Assembly (NCBI GenBank): GCA_022821965.1
Contig: JAJECN010000048.1
Location: forward strand, 1-36,725
DNA: 36,725 bases
Direction of reading: 5' to 3'
From: Candidatus Poribacteria bacterium
GTDB lineage: Bacteria > Poribacteria > WGA-4E > WGA-3G
The notes under the pieces are model-generated. The model saw only the letters and a list, made by a program, of their open reading frames with translations. It made no database searches and was not told where the DNA came from. Shown here piece by piece: positions 16,222 to 24,919 of this stretch. The first letter of the stretch is position 1. Each line of letters begins with the position of its first letter. The position numbers and the translations under genes were made by a program.

Positions 16222-18462
16222 TCACTTCTGAATCAACATTTTCTTGGTGGCGGTGAATTCGCCTGCTGTGAGGGTATAGAAGTAGACACCGCTCGCAACA
16301 GGTTCGCCTATCTCATTTTTACCATCCCAATATGCTGCACGGTTCCGAGATTGATATGTCCCTATGGCTTGCTGTCCTAATGCTAATGTCCTGACTAATT
16401 TTCCATCGGCTGCGTAGATAGATATGGTGACCTTTGCAGGTTCTACCAATTGATAAGGTATCCATGTTTCCGGATTAAACGGGTTTGGATAATTCTGCGA
16501 CACGGACGTTTCTGCATTGGGCAACAACTGCATAGGTGCCGCCCCAGTTTGCTGTGGTTGTGGGTATTCCCAGAGTAATATTGTGCCGTCGCGACTTGCA
16601 CTGGCGAGCGTGGTGCCGTCCAGATTGAAAGCGACACTTGAGACACCTTCCGTGTGTCCGATGAGCGCTGCATGCGGAGTGAAAGTCGTGATATCCCATA
16701 AACGGACTGTTTTATCCCTATACCCACCACTACTCGCGAGAATCCTACCATCAAGACTAAAAGCAACACTGCGGACACCAGCACCACGCCCGCCTATATG
16801 TCCTGTAAAAGTCACCACCTTTGCTCCGTTGATAGCATTCCACAGCGTCAATGTGCCATCTCTTTTTCCGCTGGCGATTGTTTTTCCATCCGGACTGAAC
16901 GCGATGCTGTCAATGGATTGCGTATCTATTTCACCAATTTTGTAAGGTCTGGTAGAGATGTCCCACAACCGTATCCCTAACCAATCTCCGATTGCGAGCG
17001 TATTTCCATCTGGATTGAACGCGACACTTGAAACCTCGCTTGCCCCTCCAATAAATGTAGTTTTGTGGTTGCCAGTGTCAACATCCCAGAGGCAGACTTT
17101 TTGGTCGCGCCCTGCACTTGCGATTGTTTTTCCATCCGGACTGAACGCGACGGTATAAATAGTGCTCCAATGCCCAAAGAGGGTATTTTTAAGTGTGCCA
17201 GTGGTAGCGTCCCAGAGTTTCACAGTATGATCGTCGAAACCTCCAGCCGTTGCGATTGTCTTTCCATCCGGACTGAACGCGGTAGATTCGATATAACTAA
17301 TATGTCCAACGAGGGTAAGACTGTTGTTGCCGGTGGCAATGTCCCATAATCTAAGTTTTAGATCCGAACTACCGGTTGCAAGCGTGTGCCCATCAGGACT
17401 AAAGGCGATACAAGAAACATTTGACAGATGTCCATTAATCGTGATTCTTGAGTCCAAACTAACGGTGTCCCAGAGTCGCACGGTGCCGTCGAAACTACCA
17501 GTTGCGAGTTGGTATCCATCCGAACTAAAGGCAACACTCCCAACGGCATCCGTATGCGCAACGAGCGTTGTTTTGTAAGTTCCGGTTGAAACATCCCACA
17601 GACAGACCGTGCCATCATCACTTGCACTTGCGAGCGTTCTGCCATCCCGACTGAAGACAACGTGGTTGATGCCCTCTGTATGTCCGGTGAGCTTTGCTTT
17701 CAGTTCACCGGTATTAACATCCCAAAGTCGGATCGTTTCATCTATCCATCTGCAACCCGCTGCGAGTGTCTTACCGTCTGGACTAAAGGCGACAGTACTG
17801 ATATCCTCTGTATGTCCAGTGAGCGTAATTATGTGTTCGCCAGTGGCGACATCCCACAATTGTAATGAATTGTCTAATTGTGGTGAATCGTAATCATAAT
17901 CTCCACCGCTTGCGAGCATTTTTCCGTCTGGACTGAAGGCAATACTATTGACATGGTATATGTGTCCCATGACTGTTATTTTGTGTCTTCCGGTGTTAAC
18001 ATCCCAGAGTCGAACAGTGTTGTCGCTGCTTGCACTTGCGAGGTATCTTCCATCCGGACTAAATGTAACAGCGTTAACCCACCGTGTATGCCCTGAGAGC
18101 GTAGCTTTATGTGTTCCGGTGTTGACATCCCAGAGCCGTATTGTATTATCTTCGCTACCACTTGCGATTGTATTTCCGTCTGGACTGAAGGCGAAGCTCC
18201 AGATGAGATCCGTGTGTCCCGTGAGCAGATTCTGTTCTTTACCTGTTTGCGCATCGTAGATCCAAATCCCGATGGAACTCGCGACAGCAAGCAGGTTGTT
18301 ATCTGGAGAAAATGCGATGTTTCCAGATATCCAACCTTTCCCAATACGGGCTTTAGCACCTGTCGGTAACCCCCATTTTCTGTAATCTTGGGCGGAGGTA
18401 TTTGGTAAAAATAGGACTGAAACCATAAGTAGCGTTATGATCGGCAATAGTTTGGCTTTCAT
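16222..18462 (-). CDS. Secreted WD40 protein with two predicted seven-bladed propellers and an FlgD-like C-terminal module
   Basis: A 746-residue exported protein. The signal peptide ends near NTSA (residue 24). I count 14 WD40 units (repeated AFSPDGKT...A.G...D.T..LWD), enough for two seven-bladed propellers. The last 90 residues carry NYPNPFNPETWIPYQL, then VRTL and GVYFYTL, the FlgD-Ig/T9SS-type module found on many Poribacteria-like surface proteins. Propellers of this kind usually serve as interaction platforms; no enzyme motif is present. The ATG has AGGAG eight bases upstream. It follows a longer paralog by 75 bases and probably shares its sigma-54 promoter. Unlike the paralog it lacks a dockerin. 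Confidence 0.88.
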   Translation of the reverse strand: MKAKLLPIITLLMVSVLFLPNTSAQDYRKWGLPTGAKARIGKGWISGNIAFSPDNNLLAVASSIGIWIYDAQTGKEQNLLTGHTDLIWSFAFSPDGNTIASGSEDNTIRLWDVNTGTHKATLSGHTRWVNAVTFSPDGRYLASASSDNTVRLWDVNTGRHKITVMGHIYHVNSIAFSPDGKMLASGGDYDYDSPQLDNSLQLWDVATGEHIITLTGHTEDISTVAFSPDGKTLAAGCRWIDETIRLWDVNTGELKAKLTGHTEGINHVVFSRDGRTLASASDDGTVCLWDVSTGTYKTTLVAHTDAVGSVAFSSDGYQLATGSFDGTVRLWDTVSLDSRITINGHLSNVSCIAFSPDGHTLATGSSDLKLRLWDIATGNNSLTLVGHISYIESTAFSPDGKTIATAGGFDDHTVKLWDATTGTLKNTLFGHWSTIYTVAFSPDGKTIASAGRDQKVCLWDVDTGNHKTTFIGGASEVSSVAFNPDGNTLAIGDWLGIRLWDISTRPYKIGEIDTQSIDSIAFSPDGKTIASGKRDGTLTLWNAINGAKVVTFTGHIGGRGAGVRSVAFSLDGRILASSGGYRDKTVRLWDITTFTPHAALIGHTEGVSSVAFNLDGTTLASASRDGTILLWEYPQPQQTGAAPMQLLPNAETSVSQNYPNPFNPETWIPYQLVEPAKVTISIYAADGKLVRTLALGQQAIGTYQSRNRAAYWDGKNEIGEPVASGVYFYTLTAGEFTATKKMLIQK

Positions 18463-18537
18463 GGGTTCTACTCCTGTTTTAATAGTTATCGCTTGTCGGT
18501 TAAGAGATAGGTTGGGTAATTAAAACCTCTTAACCGA

Positions 18538-21084
18538 TTACTTCCGTATGACCATTCTCCGAGTCATTGAAGTCTGTCCAGCGGACAGCGTGTAGAGATA
18601 GACACCGCTTGCGACAGGCTCGCCGAAAGAATTTTTTCCATCCCAATACGCTGCGGCTTTTCTGTCCTGGTATTCACCCGCAGACTTGTATCCCAATCTG
18701 AGGGTCCGTACCAGTGTTCCGTTTGCCGTATAGATATGCACGGTGACTTCTGCAGGCTTTGAAAGCTGATACGGTATCCACGTTTCTGGATTGAACGGAT
18801 TTGGATAGTTGGGCAGCAGCGCAGTCTTTTTTGGTGACAGGGCTCCTAAAAGACGTTCAAGGATAGCGATTCCTTTCTGGAAGGTAGGTGTTGTGTTACC
18901 AACTTGCTGCGCATGGGTTAGCCATAACTGCACGTCCGCTATGGTGAACATCTCTCTCATCTTGGAATGCGCGGCAGGTGCACTATCGCCGGCACCGAGT
19001 GAACCGGCAACCAGAACGAGGTCCACGATGTTGACGGTGCCGTCAACGTTCACATCCGCGTTATTCGCACCCAATTGCCCGAAACGCGAAGCAACAAAAG
19101 TTAAATCGTGGTGGTTCACCACACCATCCGAATTTACATCCTCACGTCTTACGGTTATGTCTGTTGTTGGTGTGAAATCCCAGAGTAGCACTGTGCCGTC
19201 GGAGTTCCCAGTTAGGAGTGTAGTGCCATCGGGACTGAAGATAACACCTGAGATCACATAGGTTTGTATGGGGAGCGTTGCTTTGTGTATACCGGTATCA
19301 ACGTCCCATAGCCGGACCGTTCCGTCATTCCAACTGCCGCCACTTGCGAGAGTTCTCCCGTCTGGACTGAACGCAACACTTGTAATCCAACCTGTATGTC
19401 CGACAAGCGTTCGTATGTGTCCACCACTCATTGTATCCCAGAGTCTTATTGTTTGATCCCAACCAGCACTGGCGAGGATTTTCCCATTCGGGCTAAATGC
19501 GACGGACAGAATCTTGTCCGTGTGTCCGGTTAGTGTCATTATGTGCGTTTTAGTGTTAACATCCCATAGCCGGACAGAATCATCGTCACTACCGCTGGCA
19601 AGGGTCTGACTATCCGGACTGAAAGCGATTGCGGTGATACCCGATACATGCCCAGAAAGTGTGGCTATGTGTGTGCGCCCGTCAGCGAGCCATAACTGTA
19701 TTGTCTTTTGATCACTTCCACTTGCAAAGAAACGTCCGTCGGGACTGAAGGCGATTGCACGACTGCCTGATCCGCTGGCACCTCTTCCGATATACGCTTT
19801 AAGGATTGACTTGTGTGTTCCAGTCGCAACATCCCAGAACCGTATATTCCAACCAATCTCACTTGCGAGTGTGCGTCCGTCCGGACTGAAGGCTAATTTC
19901 GTATTACCCCATCTACTCTCAAAGAGCATTGCTTTTTGGGATAGCGTAACGGTGTCCCATAGGTAGATCTTCTCTCTGCTTCCAGTCGCAACTGTTCGAC
20001 CGTCGGGACTCAATGCGAACCCAGAATAGCCGATTGTATGTCCGGTAATCGTTCCTTTTTGTGCACCGGTGGCACTGTCCCAGAGATATAACTCGTCGTA
20101 ACCGCCACTTGCAATTGTACGACCATCAGGACTGAAGACAATTGAAGAGATTCTTTCTACATGTCTGGTGAGTACGGCTTTTTGTGTGCCACTGGCAAGG
20201 TCCCATAGACGTAAATCTGCCCCGGCACTCATCGCGAGCGTACGGCTATCAGGACTAAATGCTAAACGAGAGATTCCTGAGCTTGATTTGAGTGTCTGTT
20301 TATGTGCTCCTGTGACGGCATCCCACAACTCCACATTGTTTTCCTGAGAGCTCACACTTGCGAGTGTTTTCCCATCTGCGCTGAATGCGAGTGCTGAGAT
20401 ACTTTGGATATGGTCTTCGAGGGTCGCTTTGAGTTTTCCGGTGTTGACATCCCACAAACGGACTGTGCCGCTCAAACTACCTGTTGCGAGCGTTTTCCCA
20501 TCAGGGCTGAAGGTAACAGGTCTAACGGCATCTCTATTTTCAGCGGCATCTGTATGTCCGTCGAAGGTAACTAAGTGTTGACCAGTGTCAACGTCCCACA
20601 ACCGCGCTGTTTTGCCCCTGCTGCTGGTTGCGAATGTTTTACCATCCGGGCTGAATGCCATACTATAAACATTACCCGTATGTCCTATTAGATTTGATTT
20701 CTGTTGGCGAGTGGTGAGATCCCATAGTGCCATGGTGTGATCTCTACTTCCGATTGCAGCCATACTGCCATCCGGACTCAAGCCGGAGATGTTACCCGTT
20801 AGCGGATAAGCGTTGAACAGCTCGAGTGCCGCTCCAGTGTGTGCATCGTAAGTCCAAGTACCGAGGGAACTTAATACGATAAGGTGGTTCCCGTCTTTCG
20901 AGTACGCGATGGCACTAACAATTCCTTTTCCAAGACGCGCACGTGCGCCCTCTGGTAAGGAGAGTTGATCATTGTTTCGCGCTACTGTTTCGGCATTCAA
21001 ATACTGTATTGGCGTGAAGGAGATTGATATATATAGAATCGAAACGATAGATAATGTGTGTGTGAAAAAAAGAGAATGCTTCAT
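18538..21084 (-). CDS. Secreted WD40 protein with dockerin pair and FlgD-like C-terminal module
   Basis: An 848-residue exported paralog of the next gene. It has a signal peptide (about 1-30), 14 recognisable WD40 units (about 50-650) suggesting two seven-bladed propellers, two dockerin-like calcium loops (DVNSDGVVNHHDL and DVNVDGTVNIVDL), a helical stretch with VQLWLTHAQQ, then the NYPNPFNPETWIPYQL FlgD-Ig module ending RRMVIRK. Dockerins normally bind cohesins, but none is in this window, so the partner is unknown. The ATG has a strong GGGAGG upstream. An exact sigma-54 promoter match lies 45 bases before it. The pair probably arose by tandem duplication. Confidence 0.88.
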   Translation of the reverse strand: MKHSLFFTHTLSIVSILYISISFTPIQYLNAETVARNNDQLSLPEGARARLGKGIVSAIAYSKDGNHLIVLSSLGTWTYDAHTGAALELFNAYPLTGNISGLSPDGSMAAIGSRDHTMALWDLTTRQQKSNLIGHTGNVYSMAFSPDGKTFATSSRGKTARLWDVDTGQHLVTFDGHTDAAENRDAVRPVTFSPDGKTLATGSLSGTVRLWDVNTGKLKATLEDHIQSISALAFSADGKTLASVSSQENNVELWDAVTGAHKQTLKSSSGISRLAFSPDSRTLAMSAGADLRLWDLASGTQKAVLTRHVERISSIVFSPDGRTIASGGYDELYLWDSATGAQKGTITGHTIGYSGFALSPDGRTVATGSREKIYLWDTVTLSQKAMLFESRWGNTKLAFSPDGRTLASEIGWNIRFWDVATGTHKSILKAYIGRGASGSGSRAIAFSPDGRFFASGSDQKTIQLWLADGRTHIATLSGHVSGITAIAFSPDSQTLASGSDDDSVRLWDVNTKTHIMTLTGHTDKILSVAFSPNGKILASAGWDQTIRLWDTMSGGHIRTLVGHTGWITSVAFSPDGRTLASGGSWNDGTVRLWDVDTGIHKATLPIQTYVISGVIFSPDGTTLLTGNSDGTVLLWDFTPTTDITVRREDVNSDGVVNHHDLTFVASRFGQLGANNADVNVDGTVNIVDLVLVAGSLGAGDSAPAAHSKMREMFTIADVQLWLTHAQQVGNTTPTFQKGIAILERLLGALSPKKTALLPNYPNPFNPETWIPYQLSKPAEVTVHIYTANGTLVRTLRLGYKSAGEYQDRKAAAYWDGKNSFGEPVASGVYLYTLSAGQTSMTRRMVIRK

Positions 21085-21128
21085 CGGTTCATCCTCCCGT
21101 TTGTGCGTTTCGCTTTTGCAAAGGATGT

Positions 21129-21145
21129 AGCAAATATCGTGCCAA
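21129..21145 (-). promoter_or_regulatory. Sigma-54 (RpoN) promoter of the tandem WD40 genes
   Basis: On the minus strand the sequence TTGGCACG-ATAT-TTGCT matches the -24/-12 consensus YTGGCACGRNNNTTGCW at every defined position, with GG and GC exactly 12 bases apart. Transcription would start near 21118, leaving about 33 bases before the WD40 ATG. Sigma-54 promoters need an upstream AAA+ activator; none is encoded in this window. Confidence 0.75.
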
Positions 21146-21387
21146 ATTTTTCATGAATGCTCCTCGGCTGTCTCAGTGGTGTTGAAAACCGCACCTACCG
21201 GTGGACGCGGGTTGCGTAGGTACTATTTTTTTTTACGAGGGGTGCTGTTCGGAGTGGCGAGGGAATTTTAAAGAATGCCCCGAATTGTGCATGGTGTGCC
21301 CGAAAATGTTCAGAATTTGGACGCATGGCATCAATTATCTGTAGGGAGATAGGTATGGTGAAATCTATAATTACCTGAAAATACTAA

Positions 21388-21415
21388 AGGGCTGGTTTTA
21401 CCAGCCCCTTTTTTT
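21388..21415 (+). terminator. Plus-strand intrinsic terminator without a plus-strand gene
   Basis: GGGCTGGT and ACCAGCCC flank a TTT loop and are followed by a run of seven T on the plus strand. Read on the minus strand only TTT follows, so it would be a weak terminator for the 2OG oxygenase gene ending at 21480. A plus-strand small RNA ending here is possible. Confidence 0.7.
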
Positions 21416-21479
21416 GTTCCGATTCCGATTCAGTTCCATCTTGTGCTTTCCGATTCTGCCGTCAATAACCCAATGAGAT

Positions 21480-22316
21480 TTACGACCAGACGAATACTTC
21501 ACCATCGTCCGGAGAATATCCGATAAAGACTGCCAAGACGATTCGGGCGCGTGTGCCTTGAACGGGTGGCACTTCGTGGATACACCGCGTGTTGAAAAAG
21601 TAAAGATCGCCCTGCTGCAGATCAACCTGATAGTTCTCTACCCCATTTTCAGCGGCATACTTGTCAAAGGTTTCTTCAGCGATATGGGGCTGAATCTCCT
21701 CCGACCAGAGACACCGATGCAAGATGGCTTGCGTGCCTTTTCCGTTTTCGTCCGCGTTTTGGACACACAGCACGCCTGCAAACTGGTGCTCGAAACGATA
21801 AACTTCATAATCGGTGCGTTGCTCACGATATTTGACATGATCGATGTGTGGCTTGTAGCTATGGGTTTCGTAGTGGACGCGGAAAATGGCAGGCCCGTAG
21901 CGTGAGCCGTCCGATTCACGGGCAACCTTAACCTCTTTTCCAGGGGAAAGCGCGTCAAGGGAGTCATAGATAAGGTTGACTGGATTCGTAAACCCGTCAA
22001 ATAGGAATTTAAAGAGATGCTCTGTCTCCTTGGCGTGTGCCAAAAATTTCGCTTTATCACTGCCACGATTGCCAAGACTGGTACCGATGTCAATACGGGT
22101 GCGTCTGTCAGCGGAGTTGATGTCGGCTTCGTCGCGCATCAAGCCCATATTTGTGAACCGATGAATGAGTCCTTGGCATTGGGCGGGTGAATAGGCATTC
22201 CGAAGAATGATGGCGGGTACTTCGGCTTGGGAGAGGGAATAGATTGGGTCGCTGTACGTTTTACAAACTGTCTTGAGATCAGGCTCTGCGGGGAGCCAGT
22301 TGTTTCTGGCACTCAT
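21480..22316 (-). CDS. 2OG-Fe(II) oxygenase (prolyl-4-hydroxylase-like fold)
   Basis: A 278-residue putative dioxygenase. The iron triad is visible as H157-x-D159 (PHIDH) and H247 (RCIHEVPP), with R256 or R258 (GTRARIV) to bind the 2-oxoglutarate carboxylate. It therefore probably hydroxylates an unknown substrate with O2 and 2-oxoglutarate. It differs from the two PhyH-family genes nearby and looks closer to 2OG-FeII_Oxy proteins. The ATG at 22314-22316 has GGAGG six bases upstream; the longer frame to 22397 would overlap the ATPase gene and was rejected. It lies 40 bases after the ATPase/nuclease gene, so they may be cotranscribed. Confidence 0.82.
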   Translation of the reverse strand: MSARNNWLPAEPDLKTVCKTYSDPIYSLSQAEVPAIILRNAYSPAQCQGLIHRFTNMGLMRDEADINSADRRTRIDIGTSLGNRGSDKAKFLAHAKETEHLFKFLFDGFTNPVNLIYDSLDALSPGKEVKVARESDGSRYGPAIFRVHYETHSYKPHIDHVKYREQRTDYEVYRFEHQFAGVLCVQNADENGKGTQAILHRCLWSEEIQPHIAEETFDKYAAENGVENYQVDLQQGDLYFFNTRCIHEVPPVQGTRARIVLAVFIGYSPDDGEVFVWS

Positions 22317-22356
22317 GGTAACCTCCGTCGCTCTATTAAGAGGACCGCGATTCAGA

Positions 22357-23973
22357 CTAAACCTCTGAAGGGCGTTTTTGCATAACAGGAATAACATAAC
22401 TCCGAATGGTCAGTCCATCCAAGGTGTCTGTTTCCAATTGCGGCTTGGGATTTTCTCGATGATCGAAAACGATATAGTAGCCTTCCGTTGCCCCTTCGGA
22501 CTTCAGGTATGCAGCGAGCTGCTGCTTTCCTACCTGATAATGTCGTTCGCTTCGCCATACCTTTGTTTCGATGATGTATTGCTGTCTGTTGTGTGAGATA
22601 ATAATATCTGCTCTGCCTCTACCAGTTGGAACTTCTAACCGCATTGTAGCGTGTACAATTTTGACGAACTCATCAAGATAGGCGAAAAGAAGGTATTGTC
22701 CGACGAATTCTTTCGGTGTATCGGGGACCTGTAATATTCTGAAGCCAGCGCGTGCAATGAAATTGTTGAAGTTGTTGATAAGTGTATGCATCTGAATCCG
22801 TCCGGTTGATGTGATGTATCCTGTAAAGTCAATGGGGTCCTCTTCTGGGAGGTATTGGTCTTCAAGTCCATTGATGAGAGGTCTAAGTGCCTGGATGATG
22901 CAATGGAGATAGATAGGATTGAGGATCTGGCACATTCCGTCTTCTCCTCTTGCAATGATACCGTAAGTGGCGAGTTCACTAACAACTTCGTCATATAGAG
23001 TGAAGTTAATGCTGCTGCCATAAAAAGCGATTCGCATAAGCATTTTTTCAAAGCGCGGGTTTCTGCGGATGTTTGTAATAAGATGCTCAATGTTGGTATT
23101 TCTTTCTGCGATCAGCGCGGTATATGCTTGTGAGAAGTGGTGCATCTGAATGGTGTCGGTTTTGGGTATGTTAAGTTCTGCTGTAAGAATCTGGGCACAC
23201 CTACTAACAAGAAAGGGTTGCCCTGCGGTCTGTTTATGAAGTAAGTCAATTACTTCCGGTGCGAAGGCTTGTCCGACTTCTTCGGTATACTGTGAGAGTA
23301 GTTCGCGCACTTGCGCCGCGGTGAAGTTTGGTAATGTGAATTCATCTTGTATGTTGAAAGGTGAGATTGAGGAATCATAGTTTAATTGCGTAATGTTCTT
23401 AACGCCGACAATGCCGACACTGTACGGGGAGCGGACCTCGCGACCTGTAAGATATATCCGGCGGAGTGTATGGAGAAAATCACTGACAATGGTTTGTGGG
23501 ATACCGTCAAATTCGTCGATAAGCAGAGCAAGGCGCGGCGGTACGCGTGTGGAGAGTTCGTCCATAAGCATACGTGGCAATTGCCGAAAGAAACGCCGCA
23601 TTGCGGCGTGGCTGGTCATTTGTGTATGCTCCAAAAATTGGAGGAGTTCCGGGGAAGGTATGAGGTTGCGGGATGCAAACCCTTCCTCAATTTCCTCGCG
23701 AATATCTTCAAGGAGATCTGCGTAAAAAACCTCAGGCGTATAATTTTTACACATCTCAAAATTAAGTTGGATCGAGAAATAGACATTGGCATCGTCTGCA
23801 AGCGTCTTGAGAACTTCTTGGAAGAACGTGGTTTTGCCGCTCTGTCGGGGGGCGAAGAGCACGATGTATCGTCCCTTTTTAACGCGGTTAATGTAATCAG
23901 CAAGTTCCTCGCCGCGCGAAACGACATAGTGTTCCTTGGAATTGACGGGACCTTGCGTTCCAAATTCTCTCAC
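22357..23973 (-). CDS. AAA-like ATPase with C-terminal PD-(D/E)XK nuclease-like domain
   Basis: A 538-residue protein. An N-terminal STAND/AAA-type ATPase has Walker A APRQSGKTT (41-49) and Walker B LALLIDEFD (D153, E154), followed by a helical winged-helix-like region (about 200-370). The C-terminus has the nuclease pattern D456...E469-x-K471 (ADIIIS, IIETKVW). The family is common in Poribacteria-like and cyanobacterial genomes and its role is unknown; a defence or mobile-DNA function is only a suggestion. The GTG at 23971-23973 is chosen because AGGAG lies seven bases upstream and the protein then begins REFGTQGPV, as is usual for the family. An upstream ATG at 24018 lacks a ribosome site. 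Confidence 0.8.
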   Translation of the reverse strand: MREFGTQGPVNSKEHYVVSRGEELADYINRVKKGRYIVLFAPRQSGKTTFFQEVLKTLADDANVYFSIQLNFEMCKNYTPEVFYADLLEDIREEIEEGFASRNLIPSPELLQFLEHTQMTSHAAMRRFFRQLPRMLMDELSTRVPPRLALLIDEFDGIPQTIVSDFLHTLRRIYLTGREVRSPYSVGIVGVKNITQLNYDSSISPFNIQDEFTLPNFTAAQVRELLSQYTEEVGQAFAPEVIDLLHKQTAGQPFLVSRCAQILTAELNIPKTDTIQMHHFSQAYTALIAERNTNIEHLITNIRRNPRFEKMLMRIAFYGSSINFTLYDEVVSELATYGIIARGEDGMCQILNPIYLHCIIQALRPLINGLEDQYLPEEDPIDFTGYITSTGRIQMHTLINNFNNFIARAGFRILQVPDTPKEFVGQYLLFAYLDEFVKIVHATMRLEVPTGRGRADIIISHNRQQYIIETKVWRSERHYQVGKQQLAAYLKSEGATEGYYIVFDHRENPKPQLETDTLDGLTIRSYVIPVMQKRPSEV

Positions 23974-24068
23974 TGTTTTTCTCCTGCTTTTTGGCAGATG
24001 GCGTTCTCTCGAAACCATCAACGAAAAAAGCGGCAACTCTCAAGCTGACGACCGATTCACAGCCGCAA

Positions 24069-24908
24069 TCAGAATCTCGGATTGAAGAGATAATCGTAAT
24101 CGTCTATTTTTTCACCAACGAAGTCAAGGAACTCAGCATTATGGTCAAGATCGCTATCTTCAAAGGCGGCTTCGCAGCCAGTTTTATACTTCAGTTTACG
24201 GTTGGATCCGAGCCAAGAGATACGGTGAATCATTGCTATCATGTGGCGAGGCTTGTCGGAGGGGTTAGGAACGCCACGGTGCCACAGTCGCATGTCTCGA
24301 ATCAGTGCGCTCCCCTTCTTCGCATTTCCACGGATAGGTGGCACGATTTCACGGCGTGCTTCCTCCTCTTCTGCCTCTATTTGCTTCCCACTGACCTCCA
24401 GATGTGAGCCTGGCCAGAGTTCAACACTACCGTTCTCATCTGTTGTATCCTGTGGTGAAATATTAACAACGACTTCTGCCGTTGGGTGTGCTACTTTTTC
24501 GTCTGGCCACAGGTGAGCACCGTCTCTGTGGAGCGGTTGTGTTGTGCTATCGGGGCTGTTTGTGTTGCCGTTGTAAAAGTTATTATAAAGCCCAGGACCG
24601 AGCAGCTCCTTTGTCACTTGGATAACATAGGGGTTCGCGACGACATCTCTGAAGATGTAGGGAGCATAAGGTGGCGGTCCCTGTTGGAGATGCCCTTTGA
24701 GTCTGCCCGCGCCCCCCCATTTCTCGGCTTTAATCAGGATCTGCGAGTCGGCATCCATCCGTTCGCGGAGAATGTCCAAGTGTTCATGGCTAACGACGTT
24801 TTCTAAAACCACATAGCCATCAACGCGGATGGCATCCACAGCTTGCTTCATGTGTGCGTCCGAGAGTTTCCCAGCTGCTAATTCTTTCGGTTGAACGGTT
24901 ATCTCCAT
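24069..24908 (-). CDS. Phytanoyl-CoA dioxygenase (PhyH) family protein
   Basis: A 279-residue non-heme iron, 2-oxoglutarate-dependent dioxygenase. The metal triad is H127-x-D129 (LHRDG) and H210 (LWHRG), with R221 (KPRHM) as the likely 2-oxoglutarate anchor. ENGSVELWPGSH is typical of the family. Substrates in this family range from fatty acyl-CoA to small metabolites, and the target here is unknown. The ATG has AAAGGA seven bases upstream. It begins 11 bases after the aspartate kinase stop, so the two are probably cotranscribed. Confidence 0.88.
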   Translation of the reverse strand: MEITVQPKELAAGKLSDAHMKQAVDAIRVDGYVVLENVVSHEHLDILRERMDADSQILIKAEKWGGAGRLKGHLQQGPPPYAPYIFRDVVANPYVIQVTKELLGPGLYNNFYNGNTNSPDSTTQPLHRDGAHLWPDEKVAHPTAEVVVNISPQDTTDENGSVELWPGSHLEVSGKQIEAEEEEARREIVPPIRGNAKKGSALIRDMRLWHRGVPNPSDKPRHMIAMIHRISWLGSNRKLKYKTGCEAAFEDSDLDHNAEFLDFVGEKIDDYDYLFNPRF

Positions 24909-24919
24909 AATATTTTCCT

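Larger units (their letters stand above)
21085..21479. other. Noncoding gap holding a sigma-54 promoter and a plus-strand terminator
   Basis: No protein gene is credible in these 395 bases. Besides the promoter at 21129-21145 there is a partly inverted-repeat stretch (ACCTAC near 21193 and GTAGGT near 21216), which could be an activator site. A strong hairpin with a T tract on the plus strand lies at 21388-21415. Confidence 0.5.

Noticed and set aside
16222-21084. CRISPR-like or tandem DNA repeat array
   Set aside because: The periodic DNA similarity is the WD40 coding repeat (about 120-130 bases per unit), which varies at synonymous sites and lacks spacers.
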